Assembly (NCBI GenBank): GCA_022824025.1
Contig: JAJEBF010000042.1
Span: 62,001 to 126,000 of the forward strand
DNA length: 64,000 nucleotides
Reading direction: 5' to 3'
Source: Caldilineaceae bacterium
GTDB taxonomy: Bacteria > Chloroflexota > Anaerolineae > Caldilineales > Caldilineaceae
Below, piece after piece: positions 54,432 to 63,160 of the stretch. A program made the position numbers and the translations under genes. The notes under the pieces were generated by a model. That model had not been told where the DNA came from. It did no database searches and worked only from the letters and a program-made list of their open reading frames with translations. How positions within the stretch are numbered: the first letter of the stretch is position 1; every line of letters starts with the position of its first letter.

Positions 54432-54662
54432 GTGAAAACTGAAAGACGCGAAGCGCCGGTAACAATCGCTGACCTGATTCGTAACGAAGACGATTCCCTT
54501 CTGCCGATCAACCTGTTGGACGGTCCGACCGCCGCGGAGATGCTGCTGACCAACAACCTGCGCCACGAGTGGCGCGGGTTTTCTTTTGGCAACTTCTGGT
54601 TTGGCTATTATTTTGGCGTGAGCCAACCGTCTCCGCTGGTTGAGGAGCGTTGGGCTGTGTAA
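54432..54662 (+). CDS. Aromatic-rich leader peptide frame of the aro/trp operon (or small hypothetical protein)
   Basis: GTG at 54432 with GAGGAAG upstream opens a 76-residue frame. From 54570 to 54614 it encodes WRGFSFGNFWFGYYF: nine Trp, Phe or Tyr in fifteen residues. It stops at 54662, 23 bases before a strong intrinsic terminator, and the next genes make aromatic amino acids. This is the layout of a ribosome-mediated attenuator leader. An internal ATG at 54540 would give a 40-residue leader. The 76-residue length is long for such a peptide, so an ordinary small protein remains possible. Confidence 0.55.
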   Translation: MKTERREAPVTIADLIRNEDDSLLPINLLDGPTAAEMLLTNNLRHEWRGFSFGNFWFGYYFGVSQPSPLVEERWAV

Positions 54663-54685
54663 GGGCAGTCGACGTAAGCACTCTC

Positions 54686-54716
54686 AAAGCGTGGAGACGA
54701 ACTCCACGCTTTTTTT
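54686..54716 (+). terminator. Intrinsic terminator (candidate attenuator) before aroH
   Basis: An 11-bp perfect stem (AAAGCGTGGAG with CTCCACGCTTT), a 5-base loop and a run of seven T. The bases 54691-54699 can instead pair with 54628-54636 upstream (nine pairs, one G-U), which would disrupt the terminator. This alternative is what a leader-controlled attenuator needs. It could also simply terminate the small upstream gene. Confidence 0.85.
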
Positions 54717-54847
54717 GTTGGAGAAAGGGAAGTTGTGCAACCGATATTTGCTCAATGCAAAAGTGCTAATTGGGAGAAACGTCGATAACGCCGTGGACTG
54801 CTTCCGACACCCCGAAGCAGCCGCGCCGGCCATACTGGGAGAGTCCC

Positions 54848-55273
54848 GTGATCTGTCGAGGAGTGCGTGGCGCAACAACAATCGAAGATGATACGCCTGA
54901 AGAAATCCTGCGTGCGACCCGCGAACTGTTGGCCTTTATGATTCGTCTCAACAATATCGATCCGGGTGACGTTGCCAGCGCAATCTTTACCACAACATTC
55001 GACGTGGTCAGTCAATATCCCGCGCTCGCCGCTCGCCAGTTGGGTTGGATGGATGTGCCGCTCCTGTGCGGACATGAAATGGGCGTGCCCGACAGTGTGC
55101 CAAACTGTATTCGCGTGCTGGTCCATTGGAACACTGCCACGCCCCAGAAAGAGATCCAGCACGTCTATCTGAAAGAAGCCCAGGTTCTGCGACCGGACAA
55201 GAGCCTGGCAACCGAAATCGATCTGGACGAACTGAATCAGTGGATCGATGAACAGCTGCAGAACTGGTCTTGA
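54848..55273 (+). CDS. aroH: Chorismate mutase, AroH type
   Basis: GTG 54848 has GGGAGAG at a good distance; a longer reading from TTG 54770 adds an unlikely extension. The 141-residue product opens [19 protein letters not shown], the AroH hallmark with the active-site Arg, and holds [22 protein letters not shown] and VLVHWNT typical of the trimeric B. subtilis-type enzyme (127 residues there). It converts chorismate to prephenate, feeding pheA and tyrA downstream. It is the first gene after the terminator/attenuator, 72 bases before pheA. Confidence 0.9.
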   Translation: MICRGVRGATTIEDDTPEEILRATRELLAFMIRLNNIDPGDVASAIFTTTFDVVSQYPALAARQLGWMDVPLLCGHEMGVPDSVPNCIRVLVHWNTATPQKEIQHVYLKEAQVLRPDKSLATEIDLDELNQWIDEQLQNWS

Positions 55274-55344
55274 CGGCGCCGGTTGCGTGACTTGGAGCAG
55301 GCAAAACGGTCTTTTTCGACGCCAATCTACTATGGAGTAATCTG

Positions 55345-56202
55345 ATGACAGTTGCCGCCTTTCAAGGAGAGCAGGGCGCATACTCCGAAGAAGCCATCCG
55401 CCAAAAGCTTGGCGCCGATGTCGATACACTGCCATGCAGGACGTTCGAAGATATCTTCTCCTCGTTGGATGACGAAAGCGCAAGCGTGGGCGTAGTCCCG
55501 GTGGAAAACTCCCTCGCCGGCAGTATCAACAAAGTCTACGATCTCTTGCTCGACCATGACTTTCGCGTGCAGGGCGAAATCCTGTTACGCGTGCAACACA
55601 ATCTGCTGACCTTGCCGGGCAACAGTGACAAAATTGAACAAGTGCGCAGCCATCCACAGGCCCTGGCGCAGTGCGAAGGGTTTCTCAACCGAAACGGATT
55701 TACGGCCATCCCCTGGTATGACACCGCAGGCAGCGCCAAGGAACTGGCCGAACATCCGGAGCCAAACGTGGGCGTGATCGCCAGCGCGCTCGCCGCTGAA
55801 ATCTATGATCTTGAAATCGTCCAAAAGGGCATTGAGGACCTGCACTTCAACTTCACCCGCTTCTTTCTCATCGGAAAAGAAGACGCCCCGCAGACGGAGG
55901 GCGCGAAAACCTCCCTTGTTTTTGCAACCCCCCACAGCCCAGGCGCCCTTTACGCCTGCCTTGGGGAGTTCGCCGAGCGCAGAATCAATCTCGTCAAACT
56001 GGAAAGCCGGCCCCGGCGCAACCGGCCCTGGCAATATGTGTTCTACCTGGATTTCGAAGGGCATTGGAAGGAATCGGACTGCAGCGCCGCTGTACTGGGT
56101 CTGCTCAACCGCGCCGCGTTTGTCAAGATGCTGGGAAGCTACCCTGCCGCTGTGCAACCCACAGCAACTGAATACGCCCAGGAAGCCACTTTGCAGATCT
56201 GA
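55345..56202 (+). CDS. pheA: Prephenate dehydratase
   Basis: A 285-residue monofunctional PheA. The dehydratase domain (1-175) has [24 protein letters not shown], the DTAGSAKEL block and the catalytic Thr in [11 protein letters not shown]-terminal ACT domain (about 190-265) has [12 protein letters not shown] and the LESRP phenylalanine-binding motif, so feedback inhibition by Phe is likely. It makes phenylpyruvate from the prephenate formed by AroH. No chorismate mutase domain is fused, consistent with the separate aroH gene. Confidence 0.92.
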   Translation: MTVAAFQGEQGAYSEEAIRQKLGADVDTLPCRTFEDIFSSLDDESASVGVVPVENSLAGSINKVYDLLLDHDFRVQGEILLRVQHNLLTLPGNSDKIEQVRSHPQALAQCEGFLNRNGFTAIPWYDTAGSAKELAEHPEPNVGVIASALAAEIYDLEIVQKGIEDLHFNFTRFFLIGKEDAPQTEGAKTSLVFATPHSPGALYACLGEFAERRINLVKLESRPRRNRPWQYVFYLDFEGHWKESDCSAAVLGLLNRAAFVKMLGSYPAAVQPTATEYAQEATLQI

Positions 56203-56311
56203 TGCCCATGCAGCCTTCGAGCTCACGCCATTATAGTTGGCCCTATCGCCATTTTCGACCAATAAAGTCTGTTCTTAAGCAGAAAATGCCAACATCAACT
56301 TGGAGTATAGA

Positions 56312-57409
56312 ATGGTTATCGTAATGAAACCTCAGGCGACCGCAGCCGAGATCGAACACGTACTCCGCCGCGCAGCCTCCATGGGCGCTCAAACGCAACC
56401 AATCCATGGCGAAAACCATACCGTCATCGCCCTCATCGGAGACCTGACGCAGGTTCGGCGCCAGACGTTTGATGCCATGGCCGGTGTGCTCAAAACGGTC
56501 CGCATTCAGGATCCCTTCAAGCTGGCCAGCCGCACCACCAACCCTGACGGCACCACGATCGACGTGGGAGGCGTCCGCTTCGGCGGCGACCAGGTCGTCG
56601 TTATGGCAGGCCCCTGCAGCGTGGAGAGCCGGGAACAGATCATCCAGTCGGCCATCGCCGTCAAAGAGGCCGGGGCGTCAGTCCTGCGCGGCGGCGCCTT
56701 CAAGCCCCGGACGAGCCCCTACAGCTTCCAGGGGCTTGGCGAAGAAGGGCTCAGATACCTGGCCGAAGCTCGTGAAATCACCGGACTGCCCGTCATCTCC
56801 GAAGTGATGACCGTCGAGACCATCGACCTGGTGGCCGAATACGTGGATATTTTGCAAATCGGCGCCCGCAATATGCAGAATTACGGCCTTCTCAAAGAGG
56901 TAGGCAAAACGAACCGCCCGGTAATGCTCAAACGCGGCATCAGCGGCGAAATCCAGGAGCTCTTAATGTGCGCCGAATACATTTTGAGCAACGGCAACAT
57001 GCAGGTGATGCTGTGCGAGCGCGGCATCCGTACCTACGAGACTGCGACCCGCAATACCTTCGATCTCAATGCCATCCCTGTTCTGAAACGGGCATCCCAC
57101 CTGCCTGTCGTGGCCGATCCCGCCCATGGCACAGGTGATTGGGAGCTCGTGCCCCCAATGTCTCTCGCAGCCGTCGCGGCCGGAGCCGATGCGCTCATCC
57201 TCGAGGTCCACCCCGATCCCGAGTCAGCGTTGAGCGACGGCGACCAAAGCCTTAAACCAGAACGGTTTGCGGACCTGATGAAGGGTCTGCGCAAAGTTGC
57301 CAAGGCCATCGGCCGCTCCATCGCCTCCCCTGCCGATGAAACTGCCGCCGCCGACGACGCGAAAGAAGCGGATGGAGCGGAAAGAGAAAAGGGGGTCGTA
57401 TTGGCCTGA
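56312..57409 (+). CDS. aroF: 3-deoxy-7-phosphoheptulonate (DAHP) synthase, copy 1
   Basis: A 365-residue DAHP synthase of the AroA-beta (AroF/KDOP-like) type. An N-terminal ferredoxin-like regulatory domain ([20 protein letters not shown]) is followed by a TIM barrel with [53 protein letters not shown] and DPAHGTGD. It condenses PEP and erythrose 4-phosphate, the first shikimate-pathway step. ATG 56312 has GGAG upstream. A C-terminal tail of about 25 residues rich in Ala/Asp is unlike copy 2. The TnpB element lies 32 bases after the stop. Confidence 0.92.
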   Translation: MVIVMKPQATAAEIEHVLRRAASMGAQTQPIHGENHTVIALIGDLTQVRRQTFDAMAGVLKTVRIQDPFKLASRTTNPDGTTIDVGGVRFGGDQVVVMAGPCSVESREQIIQSAIAVKEAGASVLRGGAFKPRTSPYSFQGLGEEGLRYLAEAREITGLPVISEVMTVETIDLVAEYVDILQIGARNMQNYGLLKEVGKTNRPVMLKRGISGEIQELLMCAEYILSNGNMQVMLCERGIRTYETATRNTFDLNAIPVLKRASHLPVVADPAHGTGDWELVPPMSLAAVAAGADALILEVHPDPESALSDGDQSLKPERFADLMKGLRKVAKAIGRSIASPADETAAADDAKEADGAEREKGVVLA

Positions 57410-57416
57410 GAGTTCC

Positions 57417-57431
57417 TGCCCGCTTCGGGCA
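57417..57431 (+). other. Small stem-loop after DAHP synthase copy 1
   Basis: TGCCCG and CGGGCA form a 6-bp stem with a 3-base loop, eight bases after the stop. There is no T-run. It lies just outside the TnpB element and was part of the original gap between the two DAHP synthase genes. Confidence 0.3.
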
Positions 57432-57433
57432 TG

Positions 57434-57441
57434 AAAGAGAA
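57434..57441. repeat. Left target-site duplication of the TnpB element
   Basis: AAAGAGAA directly abuts the left terminal inverted repeat. The same eight bases occur at 58660-58667 abutting the right repeat. Confidence 0.8.
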
Positions 57442-57465
57442 GGGGGTTATATACGCTAGTGCCAC
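57442..57465. repeat. Left terminal inverted repeat of the TnpB element
   Basis: The 24 bases starting GGGGGTTATATAC match the reverse complement of 58636-58659 at 21 of 24 positions, with mismatches at positions 5, 14 and 15. Confidence 0.85.
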
Positions 57466-57477
57466 CGAGGAGAGTCG

Positions 57478-58590
57478 TTGAACGCGCATAAGACGTATCA
57501 GGAGCGTGCATATTGTTCGAGGGCTGGATATGCTCGTATTCGCGAGGTGTTGGGCGGATGTCGGTGGCTGTACAACCGGTCTCTCGAAGAAAGACGCAAC
57601 ACGTACAGGGCGTGCGGGAAGGGCATGTCCAAGTTTGCACAGATGAAACATCTGACTCGTCTGCGACAAGAGTCGCAATGGTGGCGAGACTTGAGTTTGC
57701 AGGTTGCGCGCGGGGTCTTGGTTAGAATGGATCGGGCGTTTCGGGATTTCTTTCGGCGCGTCAAAGCAGGCGATGCGCCTGGGTATCCTAGGTTTCAGGT
57801 TCCGGGCCGTTATCAGTGCATAGAACTTGCGGAGGTTACGCCCGGAATGGTCAAAGGAGGTGAAATTCGTGTCAAGGGGTTGCCCCGAATACAGATTCGT
57901 CCGACCCGCGAGTTGCCTGACAGCCATGATCTCAAGTCCTTGCGCCTCGTGGCGCGCGGTCGTCAGTTGTGGGTGGATTTGGTTTACAAGGTTGGCGTGG
58001 AGCCGCTGCCGCCGTCGGATCAGGTGGTGGGCATCGACATGGGCGTCAATGAGCGCATGACGCTTAGTGATGGCAACACTATTGAGAGGCGAATCGAGAA
58101 CCGAGATCGAGAACGCGTGTTGCATCGCACCATTAGTAGACGCCAAAAAGGTAGTGCGGGAAGAAGGAAGGCGGTTGCGGCATTAGGGAGAGAAATGCGT
58201 CGCAATGTTGTGCATAACCGTAACGAGTGCCACGGCATCACCACTGAATTGGTACGTCGTTATGGAGTAATCGTCATGGAGGATTTGAAAGTGAAGGGCA
58301 TTACGGCTGCGGGTGGAGCGCGAAAACGAGGATTAAACCGAGAAATTTTGGCGCAGACGTGGGGCGTGATCAGGCAGCAATTGGCGTACAAGGCAGAATG
58401 GGCCGGTCGTCTATTTGTCGAAGTCAACCCTGCGTACACGTCTCGCACTTGTTCAGTGTGTGGACACGTGAACGCTAAATCTCGGATTTACAGGGTGTTT
58501 GAATGTTCACGATGTGGTCATGTTGCCGACAGGGACGTGAATGCAGCGTTGAACATCAAGGCGCGTGGGGCGTTCGCGCCGGTAGCGTAA
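57478..58590 (+). CDS. tnpB: TnpB, RNA-guided endonuclease-type transposon protein
   Basis: A 370-residue TnpB. The N-terminal helix-turn/beta region (CRWLYNRSLEERR, AFRDFFRRVKAG, GYPRFQ) is followed by a RuvC nuclease with catalytic D187 (VGIDMGVNER), E268 (VIVMEDLKVKG) and the D351/D353 pair (ADRDVNAALNI). A zinc ribbon with C325, C328, C343 and C346 lies inside. All catalytic residues are present and there is no frameshift, so it should be active if expressed with its guide RNA, normally made from the gene's 3' end and downstream flank. TTG start with GAGGAGAG upstream. No TnpA is adjacent. Confidence 0.9.
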   Translation: MNAHKTYQERAYCSRAGYARIREVLGGCRWLYNRSLEERRNTYRACGKGMSKFAQMKHLTRLRQESQWWRDLSLQVARGVLVRMDRAFRDFFRRVKAGDAPGYPRFQVPGRYQCIELAEVTPGMVKGGEIRVKGLPRIQIRPTRELPDSHDLKSLRLVARGRQLWVDLVYKVGVEPLPPSDQVVGIDMGVNERMTLSDGNTIERRIENRDRERVLHRTISRRQKGSAGRRKAVAALGREMRRNVVHNRNECHGITTELVRRYGVIVMEDLKVKGITAAGGARKRGLNREILAQTWGVIRQQLAYKAEWAGRLFVEVNPAYTSRTCSVCGHVNAKSRIYRVFECSRCGHVADRDVNAALNIKARGAFAPVA

Positions 58591-58659
58591 CGGTGGGCGC
58601 AGTGAGGCCGAGCCGTGCTGCCAGAAACATATATCGTGGCACTAAGGTATATAAGCCCC
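58591..58659 (+). ncRNA. Possible omega/reRNA 3' scaffold region of TnpB
   Basis: In studied TnpB systems the guide RNA spans the end of tnpB and the right end of the element, with the guide taken from the flank. Here that would be roughly 58450-58659 plus about 16-20 bases beyond 58659. This is by analogy; no promoter or fold was verified. Confidence 0.35.
58636..58659. repeat. Right terminal inverted repeat of the TnpB element
   Basis: Reverse complement of the left terminal repeat at 21 of 24 positions; ends in GCCCC next to the 8-bp target duplication. Confidence 0.85.
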
Positions 58660-58667
58660 AAAGAGAA
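58660..58667. repeat. Right target-site duplication of the TnpB element
   Basis: AAAGAGAA, identical to 57434-57441. Confidence 0.8.
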
Positions 58668-58739
58668 CCATGTTGAAACAGAAATCATATTTTTCGTCGA
58701 CAATTGAGATGCGCAGCGAAACCAGGAAGGAACAGAACC

Positions 58740-59756
58740 ATGATCGTCGTAATGAAACAGCACGCTTCACAAGAACAGGTTGAATCCGTCGTCCAACGAG
58801 TGGAAGAGCTCGGCTACAAAGTGCACCTTAGCCGCGGAGAAGCCCGCACAATTGTGGGCATCATCGGCGCCGACGACTATCTAATCCAGCAGGACACCTT
58901 CGAGGTCCTCGACGGGGTGGAAAAGACGGTCCGTATCATGCAGCCATACAAGTACGCCAGCCGTGACTTTGTTCAGTCTTCGACGGCCATCCCTGTCAAC
59001 GGCATCAGTGTCGGCGGTGAAAAAGTCGTTGTCATGGCCGGACCCTGCAGTGTGGAAAGCCGGGAGCAAATCCTGGAAACCGCCCACGCCGTCAAGGAAG
59101 CCGGCGGTTCCGTTCTGCGGGGCGGCGCTTTCAAGCCGCGCAGCAGCCCGTACAGCTTCCAGGGGTTGGGCGAAGAGGGCCTCAAATATCTGGCGGAGGC
59201 CAGAGAGCAGACCGGCCTGCCAATTATCACCGAAGTCATGAGTTCGGAGGATATCGAGCTGGTCGGCGACTATACAGATATTTTCCAGATTGGCGCCCGC
59301 AACAACCAGAATTACCCGCTCCTGAAGGCCGTAGGCAAAACCAGCAAACCCGTATTCCTGAAACGCGGCATCAGCGGCACGATTCAAGAGCTGCTGATGG
59401 GCGCCGAGTACATTCTCAGCAATGGGAACATGCAGGTTATGGTCTGTGAACGCGGAATCAGAACCTACGAAACCGCCACCCGCAACACTTTCGACATCAA
59501 TGCGATCCCGGTCTTGAAGCAACTCACCCACCTCCCCGTGGTGGCTGACCCGGCGCACGGCACAGGCCAGTGGGAATACGTGGCGCCGGTTGCAAAGGCC
59601 GCGGTCGCCGCGGGGGCCGATGCTCTCATGATCGAAGTGCATCCAAACCCGTCCAAAGCCTGGAGCGATGGCGCCCAAAGTCTGACTTTCGAGCGCTTCG
59701 GCAGCCTGATGAAGGAGTTGAAGGACGTCGCGAATGCCGTCGGACGGAATCTCTGA
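58740..59756 (+). CDS. aroF: 3-deoxy-7-phosphoheptulonate (DAHP) synthase, copy 2
   Basis: A 338-residue paralogue of the gene at 56312, with the same order: regulatory ferredoxin-like domain ([23 protein letters not shown]) and barrel motifs [53 protein letters not shown] and [11 protein letters not shown] 58740 follows AGGAAGGA. It lacks the long C-terminal tail of copy 1. The two differ most in the N-terminal regulatory domain, which suggests different feedback control. All expected active-site blocks are intact in both. Confidence 0.92.
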   Translation: MIVVMKQHASQEQVESVVQRVEELGYKVHLSRGEARTIVGIIGADDYLIQQDTFEVLDGVEKTVRIMQPYKYASRDFVQSSTAIPVNGISVGGEKVVVMAGPCSVESREQILETAHAVKEAGGSVLRGGAFKPRSSPYSFQGLGEEGLKYLAEAREQTGLPIITEVMSSEDIELVGDYTDIFQIGARNNQNYPLLKAVGKTSKPVFLKRGISGTIQELLMGAEYILSNGNMQVMVCERGIRTYETATRNTFDINAIPVLKQLTHLPVVADPAHGTGQWEYVAPVAKAAVAAGADALMIEVHPNPSKAWSDGAQSLTFERFGSLMKELKDVANAVGRNL

Positions 59757-59846
59757 GTCTCTGTTTTCGCTCATGGCGCGGCCCCTCAGCGAATCTGACG
59801 GGCCTGCCCATGAACAGGACGCCCACACAGGCGCCACTGAACACGA

Positions 59847-60746
59847 ATGAAATCTCTTTCTGAATGCAGTGTCGCGGTCATTGGGCTCGGTCTGATGGGG
59901 ACGAGCCTCTGCCTCGACCTGAAACAGCGCAATCTCTGTCGTGAAGTGCGAGGAGTCACCCGCAACTTCACGACCATCCTGCGCGCCTTCCACGAAAACG
60001 CTGTCGACCTGGCGACAACCGATCTCAGCTCCGGTGTCGCCGGCGCCGATATCGTCATCCTGTCCACCCCCGTGCGCGCAGTCGTACGGATGTTGGAAAC
60101 GCTCGGTCCAATCCTGTGGCCGGGCACTGTCGTCATGGACATGGGCAGCACGAAAGCCGAAATCTGCGCCGCAATGGACAAGCTTCCCTCCACCGTGCAG
60201 CCCATCGGCGGCCATCCAATGACCGGCAAAGAAACGGCAGGTTACGCCGCCGCCGAAAGTGGACTGTACGAGGGCGCGCCCTGGGTCCTCACGCCCCTGC
60301 CTCGCACGACCGCGGAAACGGTCTCTCTGGCCACCGAACTCGCGCTGGCCATCGGCGCCATCCCCATCACGATGCAGCCCGCCCGCCATGACCGGCTGGT
60401 TGCCGCCATCAGCCACCTGCCCTTTCTACTGGCGAGCGCCCTTGTCCACACTGTCAACGACAGCGGGAAAACTGATGACGCCGTCTGGGAACTGGCCGCC
60501 GGCGGCTTTCGCGATACCAGCAGGGTGGCCGCAAGCGATACACAAATGTTCCTGGATATTCTTGTGACCAACCGCGATGCCGTTCTGTCGCAGCTGGATA
60601 CGCTTAACGGCCATCTATTGGAGCTGCGAACGCTTCTGGCGCAGAACGATGAAGACGCCCTGCAAAACAAGCTCTCCTGCTCCCAGGAAGCCCGCGCCGC
60701 CTGGAAACCTTCAAAACGGGGAACTGCCTCACAGGCCAGGAACTGA
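59847..60746 (+). CDS. tyrA: Prephenate dehydrogenase
   Basis: A 299-residue TyrA with the NAD(P) motif VIGLGLMGTSL, an SSGV-GADIVILSTPV strand, VVMDMGSTKAEI and the prephenate-binding block GGHPMTGKETAGYAAA. It oxidatively decarboxylates prephenate to 4-hydroxyphenylpyruvate. There is no C-terminal ACT domain. It lies 90 bases after DAHP synthase copy 2 in the same direction. Confidence 0.9.
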   Translation: MKSLSECSVAVIGLGLMGTSLCLDLKQRNLCREVRGVTRNFTTILRAFHENAVDLATTDLSSGVAGADIVILSTPVRAVVRMLETLGPILWPGTVVMDMGSTKAEICAAMDKLPSTVQPIGGHPMTGKETAGYAAAESGLYEGAPWVLTPLPRTTAETVSLATELALAIGAIPITMQPARHDRLVAAISHLPFLLASALVHTVNDSGKTDDAVWELAAGGFRDTSRVAASDTQMFLDILVTNRDAVLSQLDTLNGHLLELRTLLAQNDEDALQNKLSCSQEARAAWKPSKRGTASQARN

Positions 60747-60857
60747 GCCGGCCTGCTGCAAGAATTCACAGACGGCAAACGCGGTCACATGAGGCAAGCA
60801 GGCGCGCCAAACGAAACTTCTGAACGTCCAACCAACCATTAACAATCTGGGAATCAA

Positions 60858-62189
60858 ATGGCAGACATCCTCAAGATCAGAAGCAATGGTCCTCTCATCG
60901 GCCGTTGCAGCGTGCCCGGCGATAAGTCCATCAGCCATCGGGCCGTGATCTTCGGTTCGATCGCCGAGGGCTCCTCTCACATCCGCAACTTCCTGGATGG
61001 CCATGACTGTCGGGCCACCATGAACATCATGCGGGCTATGGGTGTGCGCATCGACGAAATCAACAGAACCCGCCTGGAGGTCCATGGCGTCGGCCTCGAT
61101 GGCCTGCAAGAGCCCGGCGACGTGCTGGACTGCGATAACAGCGGCACGACCATGCGTCTGCTCGCAGGGCTGCTGGCCGGTCAGGAGTTCGTTAGCGTTC
61201 TCAGTGGAACGTCCCAAATCCGCGGCCGTCCCATGGCCCGGATCGTCGACCCGCTGCACACCATGGGCGCGCAGATCTTCGGACGCCAGGGCGGCCGTTA
61301 CGCGCCCCTTACGCTCGTGCCGTCACGCCTCTCCGCCATTGAATACGAGATGCCGGTCGCCAGCGCCCAGGTCAAAAGCTGCATCCTCCTGGCAGGCCTG
61401 TACGCCCATGGGCTGACCGTCGTGCACCAGCCGGGCCCCGCCCGCGACCACACCGAACGCATGCTGAACTCGATGGGCGCGCCGGTCTCCGCTCTGGGCA
61501 ATACGACCCATAGCGAGCGACCTCAATCTCCGCTGGAACCACTGAACATTCTGATCCCCGGCGATATCTCCTCGGCCGCATTTCTCCTGGTTGGCGCTTC
61601 CGCCTTGCCGGACAGCAAATTGACGATTGTTGACGTGGGCGTCAACGCAACCCGCACCGGCATCGTAGACGCTCTATCAGAGATGGGCGCCAATATTCGG
61701 CGCAGAGCGCGGCCCCTGCAGGGCGGTGAGCCCGTGGCCGATCTGATCGTCAGCGGCGGCGGTCTGAAAGGCCTCGATTTCGGGGGCGAGCAGCTCGTAA
61801 CCATGATAGACGAGCTGCCGGTCCTGGCCGTGGCGGCCACCCAGGCCGAGGGCCGCACCGTTGTGCGAGATGCCCAGGAGCTACGCGTAAAAGAGACCGA
61901 TCGCATCGCCACCACCGTCTCCGAGCTCAAAAAGATGGGGGCGCAGATTCAGGAAACCGCCGACGGGTTCATCGTGGACGGGCCCACCCGGCTCACCGGC
62001 GCGGCCGTCGACAGTCACGGCGACCATCGGTTGGCGATGGCACTGGCCGTGGCCGGGGTGATCGCGGAAGGCGAAACGACCATTCATAACGCGCACGTTA
62101 CCGCCGACAGCTTTCCCGGCTTCGAATCGACGCTGCGCGCGCTCAACGTTGACGTGCAAGAGATCGATTGGGCAGACGAAAATGCGTGA
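60858..62189 (+). CDS. aroA: 5-enolpyruvylshikimate-3-phosphate synthase
   Basis: A 443-residue EPSP synthase. Substrate and PEP-binding motifs are GDKSISHRAVIFGSIAEG, LDCDNSGTTMRLLAGLL, SGTSQIRGRPM, AQVKSCILLAGL, ELPVLAVAATQAEG, LRVKETDRI and DHRLAMALAVA. It joins shikimate 3-phosphate to PEP. The NSGTTMRLL and RGRPM blocks carry Gly/Ala patterns to be compared before assigning glyphosate-sensitive or tolerant class. It overlaps aroE by eight bases. Confidence 0.93.
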   Translation: MADILKIRSNGPLIGRCSVPGDKSISHRAVIFGSIAEGSSHIRNFLDGHDCRATMNIMRAMGVRIDEINRTRLEVHGVGLDGLQEPGDVLDCDNSGTTMRLLAGLLAGQEFVSVLSGTSQIRGRPMARIVDPLHTMGAQIFGRQGGRYAPLTLVPSRLSAIEYEMPVASAQVKSCILLAGLYAHGLTVVHQPGPARDHTERMLNSMGAPVSALGNTTHSERPQSPLEPLNILIPGDISSAAFLLVGASALPDSKLTIVDVGVNATRTGIVDALSEMGANIRRRARPLQGGEPVADLIVSGGGLKGLDFGGEQLVTMIDELPVLAVAATQAEGRTVVRDAQELRVKETDRIATTVSELKKMGAQIQETADGFIVDGPTRLTGAAVDSHGDHRLAMALAVAGVIAEGETTIHNAHVTADSFPGFESTLRALNVDVQEIDWADENA

Positions 62190-63117
62190 TCCCCAGCAGC
62201 CCAAAGCAGTCGCGCCGCCGACCCCGGCGGCTGATTCAGAGCTGTTCCCCACCGACATCAACGCGGCGACAACGCTCGTCGGCCTCTTTGGGTGGCCGGT
62301 CACCCATTCGATCAGCCCGCAAATGCACAACGCCGCCTTCGTCGCCCGCCAGATGAACTGGCGCTACCTGGCCTTCCCGGTGCCCCCGGATCGCGTGCCG
62401 GCAGCGGTCGCCTCGTTGCCGGCCCTCGGGCTTAGAGGCGTAAACGTGACCGTCCCCCATAAGCAGGCTGTCATGCCGCATCTGCAAAACTGGACCGCCG
62501 CGGCCGAAGCGATAGGCGCTGTCAATACGATCGTGGTCGAAGAGGATGGCCAGCTGACCGGCGACAATACGGACGGCGCCGGCTTCATCGCCGATCTGAA
62601 TGCGCACGCTGTCGACGCAGCCCGGAAACGCGCGCTCGTGATCGGCGCCGGCGGCTCCGCCCGGGCCGTCGTCTACGGGCTCGCCGAGGCTGGCGTGCAC
62701 AGCATCGCCATTCTCAACCGTACCGTCGCGAAGGCTGTCGATCTGGCGGCGACCATGCAGGCCTACTTCCCGCAAATCAGGATCAGCGGCGCCGCCTTCC
62801 CCGACGATGTAACCCGCAGCGCCCAGGACGCCGACCTGATCGTAAACTGTACGTCTCTGGGCATGGAGCCCCGCATCGAAGGGCTTCCCTGGGAGGAAAA
62901 CGTCGAGTTTCGTGCGGATCAGATCGTCTATGACCTGGTCTACAATCCGGCCATGACGCGACTGCTGCAACTGGCATCCACCGATGGCGCGACATCCATC
63001 GGGGGCCTCGGAATGCTCGTATACCAGGGCGCCATCGCCTGGGAAAAATGGACCGGCGAAGCCGCGCCGGTCTCTGTCATGCAGCAGGCTACAAATATCA
63101 TCTTCGAGCGTAGATGA
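62182..63117 (+). CDS. aroE: Shikimate dehydrogenase
   Basis: ATG 62182 overlaps the aroA stop. The 311-residue protein has [19 protein letters not shown] (shikimate binding), [13 protein letters not shown] with the catalytic Lys, [15 protein letters not shown] with the catalytic Asp, the NADP motif [15 protein letters not shown] and NRTVAKA. It reduces 3-dehydroshikimate to shikimate. A Pro/Ala-rich N-terminal extension of about 25 residues precedes the domain. It is followed after 43 bases by trpB. Confidence 0.92.
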   Translation: MRDPQQPKAVAPPTPAADSELFPTDINAATTLVGLFGWPVTHSISPQMHNAAFVARQMNWRYLAFPVPPDRVPAAVASLPALGLRGVNVTVPHKQAVMPHLQNWTAAAEAIGAVNTIVVEEDGQLTGDNTDGAGFIADLNAHAVDAARKRALVIGAGGSARAVVYGLAEAGVHSIAILNRTVAKAVDLAATMQAYFPQIRISGAAFPDDVTRSAQDADLIVNCTSLGMEPRIEGLPWEENVEFRADQIVYDLVYNPAMTRLLQLASTDGATSIGGLGMLVYQGAIAWEKWTGEAAPVSVMQQATNIIFERR

Positions 63118-63160
63118 CGGACGGTTGCGCCTCCGTCGCCAGACCCACTGCGAGGAACTC

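Larger units (their letters stand above)
57442..58659 (+). mobile_element. TnpB-carrying element with 24-bp terminal inverted repeats and 8-bp target duplication, no transposase
   Basis: A 1,218-bp unit between two DAHP synthase genes. It is bounded by 24-bp inverted repeats (21/24 identical) and flanked by an exact 8-bp direct repeat. Its only gene is a full-length TnpB. Classical IS200/IS605 and IS607 elements have no such terminal inverted repeats and no target duplications, so the ends point to mobilisation in trans by a DDE transposase making 8-bp duplications (IS1595, ISL3, IS6, IS66 and IS256 groups fit). Removing it and one repeat rebuilds a short ordinary gap. Confidence 0.8.

Noticed and set aside
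54382..54435. 17-codon frame overlapping the leader start
   Set aside because: No ribosome site and no pattern; the overlap with GTG 54432 is likely chance.
57442..58659. TnpB element as an ordinary IS605/IS607 copy disrupting a DAHP synthase gene
   Set aside because: Both DAHP synthase genes are complete, and the inverted repeats with target duplication do not fit IS605 or IS607 ends.
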